NCBI RefSeq assembly: GCF_036417845.1
Contig: NC_089982.1
Location: 62,881,684 to 62,945,683 of the forward strand
Length of the DNA stretch: 64,000 nucleotides
Reading direction: 5' to 3'
Source: Apteryx mantelli
Lineage: Eukaryota > Chordata > Aves > Apterygiformes > Apterygidae
In this document: positions 63,664 through 64,000 of the stretch, piece by piece
How the letters are laid out: the number at the start of each line of letters is the position of its first letter
Numbering within the stretch: the first letter of the stretch is position 1
Notes under the pieces: generated by a model
The model's database searches: none
Seen by the model: the letters and a program-made list of their open reading frames with translations, nothing else
What the model was told of the DNA's origin: nothing
Position numbers and translations under genes: made by a program

Positions 63664-64000
63664 GATACAAAGTAGTTTCAGTTTGCTGGTCTCTAGGTCA
63701 CAATGTCGCTGTTAGATCAGCCTCTAAATCAGTGCTGAAGACTTCACGTCTTTTGCCTTTCCTTCAGCAAGCTGGCACTGTAGGTGCTGTTTCTTTACTG
63801 ATCTCTATGATTTGTAAGGTATCTCAAGTTATCTGAGTATAGTAATGCATATTTCAAATAACTATAAATTCATAAAATAATAAAAATAAAAACTGTTCTA
63901 ACAAATTTTGAGGAAGTAAATTTGTAAATTTGCAAAATGTGGGAGTTAAGCTTCCATTCACCACATTACTCAGTGTATTAATGCTTTTAGAAGAATAGTG

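Larger units (their letters stand above)
51856..64000 (+). other. ARAP2: ARAP2 intron 9 (partial, at least 12.1 kb)
   Basis: No sequence resembling the following PH2/ArfGAP exon was seen up to the right edge. It contains a MIR-like remnant (51965-52135), a TG microsatellite (54263-54288), a 76-codon open frame at 55501-55728, a purine-rich possible LINE remnant (56170-57330), a candidate regulatory block (61560-62300) and an L2-clade RT remnant (63425-63663). Confidence 0.75.

Noticed and set aside
1..64000. Prokaryotic or viral systems (operons, CRISPR, integrases, intact endogenous retrovirus).
   Set aside because: No gene clusters, repeat-spacer arrays, LTR pairs or gag/pol/env-like frames were seen. 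The window is an ordinary vertebrate gene region.

Overview
This window is nuclear DNA from a vertebrate, most likely a bird. It is AT-rich and repeat-poor, with long introns, GT-AG splice sites, one CpG island, and only old, decayed LINE/SINE fragments. No operons, ribosome-binding sites, CRISPR arrays or other prokaryotic features are present. The bird assignment rests on protein similarity to ARAP2 recalled from memory, low repeat density and CR1-like remnants; a turtle or crocodilian cannot be strictly excluded.

Layout. (1) Positions 1-4265, minus strand: two exons (4265-3995 and 1044-243) of a gene I assign to DTHD1 (death domain containing 1). The evidence is their open reading frames, matching splice phases, and head-to-head position beside ARAP2, as at human 4p14. 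The death domain itself would lie off the left edge. (2) About 4.3-16.8 kb: intergenic DNA with simple repeats, one MIR-like SINE remnant and a nested inverted repeat at 5865-5960. (3) About 16.8-17.64 kb: a strong CpG island, taken as the ARAP2 promoter and 5' non-coding exon. (4) 23.3-51.9 kb, plus strand: eight coding exons of ARAP2 that I could join into one continuous 611-codon frame. They encode the SAM domain, a fast-evolving linker, the whole first PH domain and the start of the second. Two of these exons (31339-31409 and 32780-32847) are tiny; these two and 37388-37473 were found by phase matching and similarity, not as long ORFs. (5) 51.9-64 kb: the start of a large intron (at least 12.1 kb) that continues past the right edge. 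It holds a MIR-like remnant, an L2-clade reverse-transcriptase remnant at 63.4-63.66 kb, and a CpG-enriched block near 61.6-62.3 kb that may be regulatory. The ArfGAP, RhoGAP, RA and later PH domains of ARAP2 lie beyond the window.

The two genes are divergently transcribed, but their start regions are about 12.5 kb apart and only ARAP2 has a CpG island, so a shared bidirectional promoter is unlikely. I found no exotic or previously undescribed system. The most useful points are a probable GC-AG intron in DTHD1, upstream ORFs overlapping the ARAP2 start codon, the micro-exon structure between SAM and PH1, and several non-coding blocks that merit conservation or activity checks.
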